A DNA stretch of 64,000 nucleotides from Microbacterium oleivorans (GTDB lineage: Bacteria > Actinomycetota > Actinomycetes > Actinomycetales > Microbacteriaceae): contig NZ_MAYO01000003.1 of the NCBI RefSeq assembly GCF_001691565.1, positions 1,154,766 to 1,218,765 on the forward strand, in the 5' to 3' direction. Below are positions 1 to 11,489 of this stretch, one piece after another. Position 1 is the first letter of the stretch. Every line of letters begins with the position of its first letter. The translations under genes were made by a program, and so were the position numbers. The notes beneath the pieces were generated by a model, which saw only the letters and a list, made by a program, of their open reading frames with translations, ran no database searches and was not told the DNA's origin.

Positions 1-102
1 GTCACGCTCTTCGCTCGACTCCCGAACGAGACGGCACGCAACGAACAGAAGATCGTTGTCGGGCTCGTCACCACGGGCTTCGAGGTGGAGTCCCCATCCT
101 AG
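1..102 (+). CDS. 3' end of an unidentified gene (partial)
   Basis: The first 33 codons of the window read open on the plus strand and stop at TAG (100-102). The peptide ends in TTGFEVESPS and resembles no family I can name. It would converge on tyrS, and the two hairpins that follow fit a gene end. Only a fragment is visible, so this may be a chance open frame; the start and function lie outside the window. Confidence 0.35.
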   Translation, partial: VTLFARLPNETARNEQKIVVGLVTTGFEVESPS

Positions 103-245
103 ACCACAAGGTCATGTTCTCTCTAGGAGAGCTTTGGGATGGATTTGGTTCTCCGCTTGAGGGGGCCGGAGGCCTTTCGGTCTCTCGCTCTTCCCTGTGG
201 GGCGAACAAGTAATAAGTTACGCGGCTCCTGCAGGTCGGGCAAAT

Positions 246-266
246 CACGCCCGCATCCCGGGCGTG
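246..266. terminator. Hairpin in convergent intergenic region
   Basis: Perfect 8-bp stem (CACGCCCG at 246-253, CGGGCGTG at 259-266) with a 5-base loop, between the plus-strand gene end at 102 and the tyrS stop at 343. No U-tract follows. I see nothing else in 103-245 apart from minor short repeats. Confidence 0.4.
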
Positions 267-290
267 TCGCGCATGTTTCCGGGCGGGAAC

Positions 291-332
291 GCGAGAGGCC
301 GCCCTCCCCTCCTCGGGTGGGCGGCCTCTCGC
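291..332. terminator. Strong hairpin terminator after tyrS
   Basis: A perfect 14-bp stem (GCGAGAGGCCGCCC at 291-304 with its complement at 319-332) and a 14-base loop start 11 bases beyond the tyrS stop codon. It lies between convergent genes and could stop transcription from both sides. There is no T-run, as is usual in high-GC actinobacteria. Confidence 0.75.
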
Positions 333-342
333 GCGTCGAACG

Positions 343-1656
343 TCAGGAGACGAACACGCCGGCCATCGTCTTCTTGCCGCGTCGAAGAACCGAGACACCA
401 CCGGGCAGCGATCCCGTGATGGCGTGTCCTTCATCGACGACCTTGACTCCGTCTACCGACACACCGCCTTGCGAGATCGCCCGTCGGGCTTCGCTCGCGC
501 TGGAGACCAGACCGGTTTCCAGGAGCGCCTGCACGACCGGGATCTCCCCGTCGGTCGCAACGTGCGGCAATTCCTCGAGTGCGGAGCGAAGCGTCGGTGC
601 ATCGAGGGACGTGAGGTCGCCCTGCCCGAAGAGTGCATCGGATGCGGCGGCGACGGCAGTCGCGGCATCCATTCCGTGCACCGTCGTCGTCACCTCCATC
701 GCGAGACGACGCTGAGCAGCGCGACGGAACGGCTCAGCGGCGACGAGACGCTCGTACTCCTCGATCTCGGCGCGAGTGAGAAATGTGAACACCTTGAGGC
801 GGGCGACGACGTCGGCGTCGTCGGTGTTCAGCCAGAACTGGTACATCCGGTACGGGCTGCACATGTCGGCGTCCAGCCAGACCGCGTTGCCTTCGCTCTT
901 ACCGAACTTCGTCCCGTCGCTGTTGGTGATCAGCGGCGTGCCGATGGCGTGGACCGACGTCCCTTCGACGCGGTGGATCAGATCCGTGCCGCTCGTCAGG
1001 TTGCCCCACTGGTCGCTGCCGCCGGTCTGCAGGACACAGCCGTACTGGCGGTAAAGCTCGAGGTAGTCCATCCCCTGCAGAATCTGGTAGCTGAACTCGG
1101 TGTAGCTGATGCCCGCATCGGAGTTGAGGCGAGCCGCGACGGCATCCTTCTTCAGCATCGTGCCGACCCGGTAGTGCTTACCGACCTCGCGGAGGAAGTC
1201 GATCGCGCTCATCGGCGCCGTCCAGTCGAGGTTGTTGACGAGTCGGGCGGCGTTGTCGCCCTCGAAGCTCAGGAACCGTTCGACTTGACCGCGCAACCGT
1301 TCCACCCACTCCGTGACCGTCTCGCGGGTGTTGAGCGTGCGCTCCGCCGTCGGCCGCGGATCGCCGATGAGGCCGGTGGATCCGCCGACCAAGCCGAGCG
1401 GCTTGTGGCCGGCGAGCTGCAGACGCCGCAGCAGCAGGAGCTGGACGAGGTTGCCGAGATGCAGGCTCGGGGCCGTCGGGTCGAAGCCGCAGTAGTACGT
1501 GATCGGACCGCCCGAAAGGAGTTCGCGAAGCGATGCTTCGTCAGTCGACACGTGCACGAGACCACGCCAGACGATCTCGTCCCACACATTCGCGAAGGAC
1601 GGGTCGTTGGCGGGCGCGAGAGCCGTCAGTTCGGCGCTCCTTACGGATTCAGACAC
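343..1656 (-). CDS. tyrS: Tyrosyl-tRNA synthetase
   Basis: Class I aminoacyl-tRNA synthetase that charges tRNA-Tyr in the cytoplasm. The 437-residue protein has the HIGH-type motif HLGN at residues 66-69, the tyrosine/tRNA-binding stretch TGGSDQWGN near 211-219, a KMSKS-type loop KFGKS at 250-254, and a C-terminal S4 RNA-binding domain from about residue 370. Length is normal for bacterial TyrRS. I chose the GTG at 1654-1656 rather than an upstream in-frame start because a TAGCCT -10 element lies 7 bases before it and the protein then begins where relatives do. It lies downstream of the arg-satD-VOC block but appears to have its own promoter. Confidence 0.95.
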   Translation of the reverse strand: MSESVRSAELTALAPANDPSFANVWDEIVWRGLVHVSTDEASLRELLSGGPITYYCGFDPTAPSLHLGNLVQLLLLRRLQLAGHKPLGLVGGSTGLIGDPRPTAERTLNTRETVTEWVERLRGQVERFLSFEGDNAARLVNNLDWTAPMSAIDFLREVGKHYRVGTMLKKDAVAARLNSDAGISYTEFSYQILQGMDYLELYRQYGCVLQTGGSDQWGNLTSGTDLIHRVEGTSVHAIGTPLITNSDGTKFGKSEGNAVWLDADMCSPYRMYQFWLNTDDADVVARLKVFTFLTRAEIEEYERLVAAEPFRRAAQRRLAMEVTTTVHGMDAATAVAAASDALFGQGDLTSLDAPTLRSALEELPHVATDGEIPVVQALLETGLVSSASEARRAISQGGVSVDGVKVVDEGHAITGSLPGGVSVLRRGKKTMAGVFVS

Positions 1657-1663
1657 GTCTTCC

Positions 1664-1669
1664 AGGCTA
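1664..1669 (-). promoter_or_regulatory. -10 element of tyrS (leaderless)
   Basis: TAGCCT on the minus strand followed by 7 bases and the GTG start. This spacing places transcription initiation at the start codon. Confidence 0.55.
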
Positions 1670-1688
1670 TCAGCGGGGTTCCCGCCGA

Positions 1689-2039
1689 TCAGTCCGGCGA
1701 CACCTCGTCGTACAGGCCGATGATGTTGCCCTCGGAGTCGCGCAGGTACACCCATCGCGACCGCTCATCGAGGGGCTGGATATCGCCCATCTGCTCGCCG
1801 CCCGCGGCCACCGCGAGCGCAACCGTGTCTTCGATGCGCTCGACGGTGAAGACGACGGTGGGATGCGGCAGCACGCCCCGCACGTGCAGGTCCCCGTTCA
1901 CCCCTTCGCCGTCGGGCTGCTCGATCGTCCCCATGTCGTCGCCCCAGGGGGTGTAGTCGAAGCCGAGCACGTCCTTGTAGAAGGCCTGGGCGCGAGGCAT
2001 ATCGTCGACCGGGATTTCGAAGTGTTCCATTTTCGCCAT
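1689..2039 (-). CDS. VOC-family (glyoxalase/bleomycin-resistance-like) protein
   Basis: A 116-residue cytoplasmic protein with one vicinal-oxygen-chelate domain. The N-terminus begins with MEHFEIPVDDMPRAQAFY, the usual first beta strand plus helix of the fold, and near residues 85-110 it has the family pattern ending in DSEGNIIGLY. Such proteins bind a metal in dimers and act on varied substrates; neither substrate nor exact metal ligands can be assigned here. The ATG at 2039 is used; a second ATG three codons later is equally possible because neither has a clear ribosome-binding site. It follows the satD-associated membrane gene by 38 bases and is probably cotranscribed with it. Confidence 0.85.
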   Translation of the reverse strand: MAKMEHFEIPVDDMPRAQAFYKDVLGFDYTPWGDDMGTIEQPDGEGVNGDLHVRGVLPHPTVVFTVERIEDTVALAVAAGGEQMGDIQPLDERSRWVYLRDSEGNIIGLYDEVSPD

Positions 2040-2077
2040 GAACAGAGGCAAGCAGATCCCCGCATCCGCGGCAAGGT

Positions 2078-2773
2078 TCAGGCGGCGGTGCCCCACCACA
2101 GGAGGAACGCGGCGCCGAGCGCGGTCACCCAGCTGACGAGACTGCCGATCAGGAAGTACTCCGCCCGCGTGCCGAGGTCGGTGTCGCGCGAGATCTCGGG
2201 AAAGCGCACGATTCCTTTCGCGGCGAGTACGGCGGCGAGGAGCGTGAACGCGCCGGTGGCCGTCAGGGCGAACACGAGAACGCGCTCGAGCGGACCGATC
2301 AGGCGCCCGCCCTTGAGGATCGTCGGGGCATCGGCGGCGACCTCGCCGCCGCGCAACGCCGCGCGGACGACGACGTTGCCCGACTCGCTCAGGAACACCA
2401 ACGCACCGAGCACGAAGACGCCGACGTCGAGACTCACCGCGCCCAGGGGGGAACCCGTCGGCCAGAGCGCTCCGAGGGGACCCTGATCCGCGCGTACTCC
2501 GACCACCGCCACGGCGCTGAGGGACACGAGCGCGACGACGATCAGAGGCCACAGACCGGCTCGGCCGCCCGTCGATCCCGGGGTGGCGACCACCCACATC
2601 ACAGCGAGACCGGCCGCCGCGAGCGCCCAGACCGCGGCATCCGCTCCCGCTGCCCCGACGAACACGACGAGGAACGCCACGACGTAGAGCAGAGTCCTCA
2701 GCCGCGTCGGCGCGTGGCGTCGGATGAGGTCGGCGAGGCCGACGGCGAGGAGGACGATGCCGGCGCCGATCAC
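2078..2773 (-). CDS. SatD-associated membrane protein (DUF3307-like C-terminus)
   Basis: A 231-residue integral membrane protein with about six or seven hydrophobic segments starting right at the N-terminus (IGAGIVLLAVGLADLI). The C-terminal part carries GGRLIGPLERVLVF, then AKGIVRFPEI and EYFLIGSLVSW, a pattern that recurs in membrane proteins encoded next to satD and in DUF3307 proteins. The GTG start overlaps the satD stop by four bases (GTGA), so the two are translationally coupled. The molecular function is not known; it probably works with SatD. Confidence 0.8.
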   Translation of the reverse strand: MIGAGIVLLAVGLADLIRRHAPTRLRTLLYVVAFLVVFVGAAGADAAVWALAAAGLAVMWVVATPGSTGGRAGLWPLIVVALVSLSAVAVVGVRADQGPLGALWPTGSPLGAVSLDVGVFVLGALVFLSESGNVVVRAALRGGEVAADAPTILKGGRLIGPLERVLVFALTATGAFTLLAAVLAAKGIVRFPEISRDTDLGTRAEYFLIGSLVSWVTALGAAFLLWWGTAA

Positions 2774-3411
2774 GACGGATCCTTCGCGAGGTCGGAGAAG
2801 CCTGCGACGAGGGCAGCCGAGCCGGCGGCGGAGAGCGCCTGGGAGACCGCCGGTTGGCTGATCCCTTCGGCATCCGCCAACTCTCGCTGGGTCCGTCCGA
2901 GACACCGACCGTAGGTGAGACGGCGAGTGCGGCCCGTCATCGCCGACACGAGCTCGTCCCGCGCAAGGAGGTACGCGTTGGCGAAGGCGATGCGATCGGT
3001 CATGACGGCATCCTGTCCCGCTTCGGTCGCGATCCGAGTGCGCGCGTGCGGCACGGCGCGGTCCTGCAGTCGGTGCGCCTGCTCGATCGCGGCTCGCGCC
3101 GCCCACCATCCGGGCCCGTCGGTGATGGCTTCGTCGACGGGCTCGACCGCGCCGACACCGAGCCCGAATCGAAGCTCGACGCCGTCGGGGAGATGCAACT
3201 GCAGCAGCAGCAGGGAGGTCAATGCGGACGCCAGGCCGGGGTACACCGCTTGGAACTCGTCACCGACCGTGGCCGTCAGCGGCGATGCAGCGACCGGGTG
3301 GTCGGCGTGGACCTGCTGCGCCGAGGCGACGATCGCGCGCTGCGCTCCGGCGCGATCGGTCAGCGCACGAGAACCGACGATGTCCGCGATGACGGCGACG
3401 CGAGAGGGCAT
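2770..3411 (-). CDS. satD: SatD-family regulatory protein
   Basis: A 213-residue protein. The N-terminal part (VAVIADIVGSRALTDRAG, then TVGDEFQAVY near residue 49) is the SatD signature. The C-terminus (about 165-195) contains RTQRELADAEGISQPAVSQAL, a clear helix-turn-helix, so the protein probably binds DNA. Streptococcal SatD is known from acid tolerance; its biochemistry is unclear. The ATG at 3411 is preceded by a TACCAT -10 element at 6 bases, so the mRNA is predicted to be leaderless. Two identical-geometry palindromes lie immediately upstream, which suggests autoregulation (inference). The gene is coupled to the next membrane gene. Confidence 0.85.
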   Translation of the reverse strand: MPSRVAVIADIVGSRALTDRAGAQRAIVASAQQVHADHPVAASPLTATVGDEFQAVYPGLASALTSLLLLQLHLPDGVELRFGLGVGAVEPVDEAITDGPGWWAARAAIEQAHRLQDRAVPHARTRIATEAGQDAVMTDRIAFANAYLLARDELVSAMTGRTRRLTYGRCLGRTQRELADAEGISQPAVSQALSAAGSAALVAGFSDLAKDPS

Positions 3412-3417
3412 GGAGGC

Positions 3418-3423
3418 ATGGTA
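3418..3423 (-). promoter_or_regulatory. -10 element of satD (leaderless)
   Basis: TACCAT with 6 bases to the ATG. The palindromic operators at 3428-3480 begin 4 bases further upstream and cover the spacer and -35 position. Confidence 0.55.
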
Positions 3424-3427
3424 TGTC

Positions 3428-3480
3428 GCTTATCTCTCGACCGCAATAAGCCTATGACTTATCTTGATGCGGATATAAGC
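3428..3480. promoter_or_regulatory. Tandem palindromic operators upstream of satD
   Basis: Two inverted repeats with the same 6-12-6 geometry: GCTTAT (3428-3433) with ATAAGC (3446-3451), and ACTTAT (3457-3462) with ATAAGC (3475-3480). They repeat at exactly 29 bp. With transcription starting at 3411, the proximal site spans about -17 to -40 and the distal site -46 to -69. This AT-rich block stands out in the surrounding GC-rich DNA. SatD itself, with its helix-turn-helix, is the obvious candidate ligand (inference). Confidence 0.65.
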
Positions 3481-3488
3481 GAAGAAGA

Positions 3489-6021
<2,533 letters not shown>

Positions 6022-6043
<22 letters not shown>

Positions 6044-6945
6044 ACCAGCAGCGCTTTCTGCGCGTGCAGGCGGTTCTCCGCCTCGTCCCAGACGACACTC
6101 TGCGGCCCGTCGATGACCTCGGCGTCCACTTCGTACCCGCGATCTGCGGGAAGGCAGTGGATGAACACGGCGTCGTCCTGAGCGAGTGTCATCGTCTCCT
6201 GCGTCACCTTGTAGGAGCCGAGGTCCCGCAGGCGCGCGATCTTCTCCTCTTCCTTGCCCATCGACACCCACGTGTCGGTGACGATCACGTCGGCGCCGGC
6301 TGCCGCCTCGTTCGGGTCGGTGTAGAGCGTCAGCGAGCCGCCGGTCTCGGCCGCCCGGCGGTCGGCGTCGGCGACGACGTCCGCGCGGGGCGCATAGTCC
6401 TCGGGCGAGGCGATGCGGACGTGCATCCCCGCCGTGACGCCCGCGAGCGCGTACGAGTGCGCCATGTTGGAGAGTCCGTCGCCGAAGAAGGCGAGAGTGA
6501 GCCCCTTCAGTTCGCCCTTGTGCTCGCGGATCGTGAGCAGGTCGGCAAGCAGCTGGCAGGGGTGGAAGTCGTCGCTCAGGGCGTTGACGACGGGGACGCG
6601 GGTGCCTCTGGCCATCTCCTCGAGCCCGGCCTGCGCGTAGGTGCGCCACACGATCGCCGCGACCTGGCGCTCGAGCACGCGGGCGGTGTCGGACGGCGTC
6701 TCCTTGCCGCCGAGCTGGCTGTTCGCGGTCGAGATGATGAGCGGAGAGCCGCCGAGGTCCGCGATACCGACGGCGAAGGACACCCGCGTGCGCGTCGACG
6801 ACTTGTCGAAGATGACGGCGACGGTCTGCGGGCCTGCGAGCGGCTTCTCCTTCCAGCGGTCGGCCTTCAGCTCGACGGCGAGGTCGAGGATCTCGGCCTG
6901 CTCGGCGGGGGTCAGGTCGTCGTCGCGCAGAAGGTGGCGGGTCAT
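6022..6945 (-). CDS. argF: Ornithine carbamoyltransferase
   Basis: Makes citrulline from ornithine and carbamoyl phosphate. The 307-residue protein shows the carbamoyl-phosphate motif SSTRTRVSF near residues 52-60, the ornithine-side DDFHPCQLLAD, and HCLPA near 260, the hallmarks of anabolic OTCases. The ATG overlaps the argD stop by four bases. The 3' end contains the start of the membrane acyltransferase gene in another frame. Cytoplasmic; part of the argC-J-B-D-F chain. Confidence 0.97.
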
Positions 6946-8186
6946 GCGGAAGCCTCCGGGGTGTCCTGGGTCGTATCGTCGAGCATGAGGGCGTCCTCGA
7001 CCGTAGCGAGGGCGCGGGCGAACAGCGTCTGGAACTCGTCGATCTCGACGTCTCCGATGGTGAGCGCCGGAGCGAGACGGATCGTCGCGTCGTTGGCGGC
7101 GTTGATGATCAGACCGTGCTGTTGAGCCGCGGCGACCACGGCGCCGGCGACGGGATGCCGGAGGGCGACGCCGATGAGCAGGCCCTGGCCGCGGCATCCC
7201 TCGACCAGATCGGACCCGATCGCGTCCACCGCGTCGCGGATCTGATGCCCGCGCTCGGTCGCAGCCTCGACGAGCCCCGCGCTCTCGATCTCATCGAGGA
7301 CGGCCGAGGCGACGGCTGTCGCGAGCGGATTGCCGCCGAACGTGGAGCCGTGGGTGCCCGGATAGAAGAGGTCGCTCGCGGCGCCGAAGGTGATAAGAGC
7401 GCCGATCGGGATGCCGTTGCCGATCCCCTTCGCGACGGTGATGGCGTCGGGGGTGATCCCGGTGTGCTGGAACGCGAACCAGGCCCCCGTGCGCCCGGCG
7501 CCCGTCTGGATCTCGTCGATGATCAGCAGCGCGCCGTGCCGCCGCGTGATCTCCCGCGCCGCGGCGAGATAGCCCTCGGGGAGTTCGAGGACACCGGCTT
7601 CGCCCTTGATCGGCTCGACGAACAGCGCCGCGACGCGATCGTCGATGGCCGCTTCGAGCGCCTCGATCGTAGAGTCGAGGAACTCGACGCCGGGGACCAT
7701 CGGCTCGAACGGTCGCTGCATCGCGGGCTTGCCGGTGAGGGCGAGCGTTCCCATGGTGCGGCCGTGGAAGGCGTTCTTCAGTGCCAGGATGCGGGGCCGG
7801 TCCGTGCCGCCGTGGAGGCGGGCGAGCTTGAAGGCTGCCTCGTTCGCTTCGGCGCCGGAGTTGCCGAAGTAGACGCGACCGGTCTCGCCCGTGCCGGCGA
7901 GGCGCTTCAGCCGTGCCGCCAGGCCGAGCTGGGGCGGAGTGGCGAAATAGTTCGAGACGTGCCCCAGAGTCGCCGCCTGGTCGGCGACGGCCTGCACGAA
8001 GACGGGGTGGGCGTGGCCGAGGGAGATCACTGCGATGCCGCCCAGGAAGTCGAGGTAGCGGGTGCCCTCGTCGTCCCACAGGTGCGCACCTTCGCCGCGC
8101 ACGAGCAGAGCGAACCGGTCACCCGAGTTGAGGACGAGGTCGCGCGACGCGTCGTCCTTCCAGCCCAACGTCGTCTGCACGGTCAT
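6942..8186 (-). CDS. argD: Acetylornithine aminotransferase
   Basis: PLP-dependent class III aminotransferase converting N-acetylglutamate semialdehyde to N-acetylornithine. The 414-residue protein has [16 protein letters not shown], the cofactor-binding aspartate in [15 protein letters not shown], and the Schiff-base lysine in [18 protein letters not shown] overlaps with argB upstream and argF downstream indicate translational coupling. Length is typical. Confidence 0.96.
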   Translation of the reverse strand: MTVQTTLGWKDDASRDLVLNSGDRFALLVRGEGAHLWDDEGTRYLDFLGGIAVISLGHAHPVFVQAVADQAATLGHVSNYFATPPQLGLAARLKRLAGTGETGRVYFGNSGAEANEAAFKLARLHGGTDRPRILALKNAFHGRTMGTLALTGKPAMQRPFEPMVPGVEFLDSTIEALEAAIDDRVAALFVEPIKGEAGVLELPEGYLAAAREITRRHGALLIIDEIQTGAGRTGAWFAFQHTGITPDAITVAKGIGNGIPIGALITFGAASDLFYPGTHGSTFGGNPLATAVASAVLDEIESAGLVEAATERGHQIRDAVDAIGSDLVEGCRGQGLLIGVALRHPVAGAVVAAAQQHGLIINAANDATIRLAPALTIGDVEIDEFQTLFARALATVEDALMLDDTTQDTPEASA

Positions 8187-9082
8187 CCCGCCACCACCTC
8201 TGTTCCGATCCCGCGTTGTGTGAAGAGCTCCACCAGCACCGAGTGGGGTTGACGTCCGTCGATGATGGCCGCGCGGTCGACGCCGCCGTCGACCGCGTCG
8301 AGGCAGGCCTGCATCTTCGGGATCATCCCCGATTCGAGGCTGGGCAGCATCGTGCGCAGCTCCGTCGACGTCAGGTGCGAGACGAGCGAATCGCGGTTCG
8401 GCCAGTCGGCGTACAGGCCCGCCACATCGGTGAGGACGACCAGCTTGACCGCGCCCAGCGCGACGGCGAGCGCCGCAGCTGCGGCATCCGCGTTCACGTT
8501 CAGGGAGCTGCCGGGTTCGTCGACGTCGGGCGCGATCGATGAGACGACGGGCACCCGATCGGCCGCGAGATGGTCGAGGATCGGCTGCGGATCGACGCCG
8601 ACGACGTCGCCGACGTGCCCGAGGTCGTGCTCGGCCCCGTCGACCACGACACCGCGGCGGCGGCCCCGGAAGAGCCCGGCGTCCTCCCCCGACATCCCGG
8701 TGGCGAATGAGCCGTGCGCGTTGATCCGCGACACGAGCTGAGGGTTGATCTGTCCGGCGAGCACCATGCGGACGACCCCGATCGCCTCGGTGCTCGTGAC
8801 GCGGTAGCCGCCCTTGAACTCACTGGGTATGTCGAGCCGGTCGAGCATCTTCGAGATCTGCGGCCCGCCGCCGTGCACGACCACCGGCTTCACGCCGACG
8901 TGGTGCAGATAGGCGATGTCCTCCGCGAAGGCGGCCTGCAACTCCTCGCTGACCATCGCGTTGCCGCCGTACTTGATGACGACGATCTGATCGCGGAAGC
9001 GTTTGAGCCAGGGCAGGGATTCGACGAGGACCGCGGCCTTGCCGGCGGCCTCCTCGGGTGTGGTCTGCTGGATGTCGGTCAT
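8183..9082 (-). CDS. argB: Acetylglutamate kinase
   Basis: Phosphorylates N-acetylglutamate; usually the arginine-inhibited step. The 299-residue protein has the amino-acid-kinase fold signatures [10 protein letters not shown] (about 33-42), [14 protein letters not shown] (about 68-81) and [14 protein letters not shown]. The extended N-terminus before the first beta strand resembles the helix found in arginine-sensitive, hexameric enzymes (inference). Overlaps argJ and argD by four bases each. Confidence 0.96.
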   Translation of the reverse strand: MTDIQQTTPEEAAGKAAVLVESLPWLKRFRDQIVVIKYGGNAMVSEELQAAFAEDIAYLHHVGVKPVVVHGGGPQISKMLDRLDIPSEFKGGYRVTSTEAIGVVRMVLAGQINPQLVSRINAHGSFATGMSGEDAGLFRGRRRGVVVDGAEHDLGHVGDVVGVDPQPILDHLAADRVPVVSSIAPDVDEPGSSLNVNADAAAAALAVALGAVKLVVLTDVAGLYADWPNRDSLVSHLTSTELRTMLPSLESGMIPKMQACLDAVDGGVDRAAIIDGRQPHSVLVELFTQRGIGTEVVAG

Positions 9083-10236
9083 GACGAGTAGGCGCTGTTC
9101 TCGTGGACGTAGTCGTGGGTGAGGTCGTTGGTGCGGATCGTCGCCGCCGCCTGGCCGACACGCAGGTCGACGAGGATGCGCGTCTCGCGCGGGGTCAAGT
9201 CGACCTCCTCGCGGGGACGGTCGGGACCACCCGCAGTGCACACACGCACCTCGTTGAAGGACACGTCGACGTCGTAGGGGTCGAAGGCAGCGTCGGTCGT
9301 CCCGATCGCGGCGAGGACGCGGCCCCAGTTGGGGTCGTTGCCGAAGATGGCAGCTTTGAAGAGGTTGTTGCGCGCGATGGAACGGCCGACCGCGACCGCA
9401 TCGTCCTCGCTCGTTGCGCCGACGACCTCGATCGTGATGTCGTGGCTCGCGCCCTCGGCATCGCCCTGCAGCTGCACGGCGAGGTCGAGGCACAGCTCGG
9501 TGAGGGCCAGCGCGAACGAAGCAGGCTCGGGACGGATGCCGCTGGCTCCGCTGGCGAGGAGCGTCACCTGGTCGTTCGTCGACATGCAGCCGTCGGAGTC
9601 GAGCCGGTCGAAGCTCACCCGGGTGGCCTGACGCAATGCGGTGTCGGCCGCGGCGGCATCCAGGTCGGCATCGGTGGTGATGACGACGAGCATCGTCGCC
9701 AGGCCCGGCGCGAGCATGCCGGCGCCCTTCGCCATGCCGCCGATCGTCCAGCCGTCGCGCGAGACCACGGACCGCTTCGGGCGCGAGTCGGTGGTCATGA
9801 TGGCGAGGGATGCCGCCTCTCCCCCGTCGGCGGAGAGGGCGTCGACACACCTTCCGACGCCGTCGAGGACCTTACCGCGGAAGATCTCGTCGCCGGTGCC
9901 GATGAGACCGGTCGAGCAGACGAGCACGTCACCGGCGCCGACGCCGAGGAGCTCGGCGGCCTTCTCGGCGGTCTGATGCGTGGTCTGGAATCCGAACGCG
10001 CCGGTGAAGCAGTTCGCTCCCCCGGAGTTCAGGACGATCGCCTCGACGACACCGTCCCCGATGACCTGCTGCGACCACAGGATCGGGTTGGCCTTGGCGC
10101 GGTTGGTGGTGAAGACGGCCGCACCGACCTTCTTGGGCCCACGGTTCACGACGACGGCGACGTCGTTCGCGCCGCTCGACTTGAGGCCTGCGGCGACGCC
10201 GGCCGCCTCGAATCCCTGTGCTGCCGTGACGCTCAC
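9079..10236 (-). CDS. argJ: Glutamate N-acetyltransferase / amino-acid acetyltransferase
   Basis: Bifunctional ArgJ of the cyclic arginine pathway: transfers acetyl from N-acetylornithine to glutamate. The 385-residue precursor contains [16 protein letters not shown], the autoproteolysis site in which cleavage before the Thr creates the catalytic nucleophile, and SDGCMSTND further on. It ends in [11 protein letters not shown], typical of the family. The GTG start overlaps the argC stop by four bases. Presence of argJ means acetyl recycling, although an argA-type synthase is not seen here. Confidence 0.96.
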   Translation of the reverse strand: MSVTAAQGFEAAGVAAGLKSSGANDVAVVVNRGPKKVGAAVFTTNRAKANPILWSQQVIGDGVVEAIVLNSGGANCFTGAFGFQTTHQTAEKAAELLGVGAGDVLVCSTGLIGTGDEIFRGKVLDGVGRCVDALSADGGEAASLAIMTTDSRPKRSVVSRDGWTIGGMAKGAGMLAPGLATMLVVITTDADLDAAAADTALRQATRVSFDRLDSDGCMSTNDQVTLLASGASGIRPEPASFALALTELCLDLAVQLQGDAEGASHDITIEVVGATSEDDAVAVGRSIARNNLFKAAIFGNDPNWGRVLAAIGTTDAAFDPYDVDVSFNEVRVCTAGGPDRPREEVDLTPRETRILVDLRVGQAAATIRTNDLTHDYVHENSAYSS

Positions 10237-11282
10237 GGTGCCACCCCGTTCACGCTCAGGCCCGTCGTCTCGGGGAGACCGAGGGCGATGTTCATCGATT
10301 GGATCGCGGCACCGGCGGTGCCCTTGACGAGATTGTCGACGGCGGCGACGACGACGACGCGTCCGGCGGCGCGGTCGATCGCGAGTCCGAGGAGGGCCGT
10401 GTTGGCACCCAGCACATCGGCCGTCCGCGGAAACGACCCCTCGGGCAGAAGGTGGACGAACGGCTCGTCGGCGTACGCGGACTCCCACGCGTCGCGGATC
10501 TGCGCGTCGGTGGCACCGGGGGCGATCGGAGCGGTCGAGGTGGCGAGGATGCCGCGGGACATGGGGACGAGCACCGGGGTGAACGAGATCCGGATGTCGG
10601 ACGCGGCGGGTGCGGCGGCGGCGAGCGCCTGCCGGATCTCGGGGATGTGCCGGTGCGTGCCGCCGACGGCGTACGGGTTGGCGGTCCCGAGGATCTCGGA
10701 CGCGAGGAGGTTCGTCTTGAGGCTCTTGCCCGCCCCGGAGGGCCCGACGGCGAGCACCGTCACGATGTCGCCCGGGTCGATGACGCCGGCGGCGACGCCG
10801 GGGGCGAGGCTCAACGAGACGGTGGAGGCGTTGCAGCCGGGGGCCGCGATGCGCCTCGCGCCGACGAGGGCGCCACGTTGCTTTGCCCCTCCGACCGCGA
10901 GTTCGGGCACCCCGTAGGCCCACGGCTCGGAGAACGCGCCCCCGTAGAACGCGTCCCACGCGGAGGGGTCCGTGAGGCGGTGGTCGGCCCCGGCATCGAT
11001 GACGAGCGGAACATCCTCGAGCATCTCGGTGTACTGCGCGGACTGGCCGTGCGGCAGGGCGAGGAAGACGACGTCGTGACCGGAGAGGACCTCGGGGGTC
11101 GTGTCCTGCAGGGTCAGGTGCGCGAGCGAGCGCAGGTGCGGCTGGTGGTCGATGAGGGGCTGCCCGGCGTTGGAGTGCGCCGTGACGGTGCGGATCTCGA
11201 CGTCGGGGTGCGACGCGAGGAGGCGGAGGATCTCGCCGCCCGCATAGCCGGAAGCGCCGGAGACGGCGACCGAGAAGGTCAT
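10233..11282 (-). CDS. argC: N-acetyl-gamma-glutamyl-phosphate reductase
   Basis: NADPH-dependent reduction of acetylglutamyl phosphate to the semialdehyde. The 349-residue protein has the Rossmann start [18 protein letters not shown], the catalytic cysteine in AAPGCNAST (near residue 147) and the conserved [10 protein letters not shown]. It is the first full gene of the arg operon. A TAAGGT -10 lies 7 bases before the ATG, so a leaderless transcript can start here; a second, more distal promoter precedes a short Arg-rich frame at 11372-11446. I see no convincing ARG box for ArgR and no argR gene in the operon. Confidence 0.96.
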   Translation of the reverse strand: MTFSVAVSGASGYAGGEILRLLASHPDVEIRTVTAHSNAGQPLIDHQPHLRSLAHLTLQDTTPEVLSGHDVVFLALPHGQSAQYTEMLEDVPLVIDAGADHRLTDPSAWDAFYGGAFSEPWAYGVPELAVGGAKQRGALVGARRIAAPGCNASTVSLSLAPGVAAGVIDPGDIVTVLAVGPSGAGKSLKTNLLASEILGTANPYAVGGTHRHIPEIRQALAAAAPAASDIRISFTPVLVPMSRGILATSTAPIAPGATDAQIRDAWESAYADEPFVHLLPEGSFPRTADVLGANTALLGLAIDRAAGRVVVVAAVDNLVKGTAGAAIQSMNIALGLPETTGLSVNGVAP

Positions 11283-11289
11283 GGGTTCA

Positions 11290-11295
11290 ACCTTA
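11290..11295 (-). promoter_or_regulatory. -10 element of argC (leaderless)
   Basis: TAAGGT, then 7 bases, then the argC ATG. No recognisable -35 hexamer. Confidence 0.5.
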
Positions 11296-11371
11296 TTGTC
11301 TGGGGTGGATGGGCCGAGGACGGCGACACCTGCGGCTCGATCCGCGAAGTGCGGAGAGCGGGAGGGGTCGC

Positions 11372-11446
11372 CTAGCGTCGGCGGTCGCCCAGACGTCGAC
11401 GCGCGCGGACCACCGTCGAGACGGTGAGGGTCGCGGGCGAGGACAT
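11372..11446 (-). CDS. Candidate Arg-rich leader peptide upstream of argC
   Basis: A 24-codon frame on the argC strand, ending 89 bases before argC. Its last 11 residues are [11 protein letters not shown] before TAG: seven Arg codons (CGC, CGT, CGA mixed), three of them immediately before the stop. Its ATG sits 6 bases after a TACCGT -10 element, the same leaderless geometry as the other promoters of this window. Downstream, the sequence GGCGAC occurs once inside the Arg codons and again just after the stop, and both copies could pair with GTCGCC (minus strand, 11322-11327), so alternative pairings are possible. This would suit ribosome-mediated attenuation by arginine. No U-tract terminator is seen, and Arg codons are common by chance in GC-rich DNA, so the call is tentative. 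Confidence 0.45.
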   Translation of the reverse strand: MSSPATLTVSTVVRARRRLGDRRR

Positions 11447-11459
11447 ACCGCGACGGTAT
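11445..11459. promoter_or_regulatory. Palindrome over the -10 of the Arg-rich frame
   Basis: ATACCG-CGA-CGGTAT is a perfect 15-base palindrome. It contains the TACCGT -10 (11453-11458, minus strand) and the A and T of the ATG of the Arg-rich frame. It could be an operator or simply the promoter core. Confidence 0.45.
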
Positions 11460-11489
11460 CGTCGCGGCATCCGTCGTCGCAAATCGAGC

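Noticed and set aside
123..434. Small minus-strand frame containing a CPTC motif, possible zinc ribbon
   Set aside because: Only one CxxC, runs through the terminator hairpin and overlaps the tyrS 3' end; no ribosome-binding site.
424..1956. 510-codon plus-strand frame opposite tyrS
   Set aside because: Antisense shadow of tyrS; composition typical of GC-frame artefacts and no start signals.
11283..11372. ARG box for ArgR upstream of argC
   Set aside because: No convincing pair of AT-rich 18-bp ARG boxes is visible, and no argR gene is in the operon.
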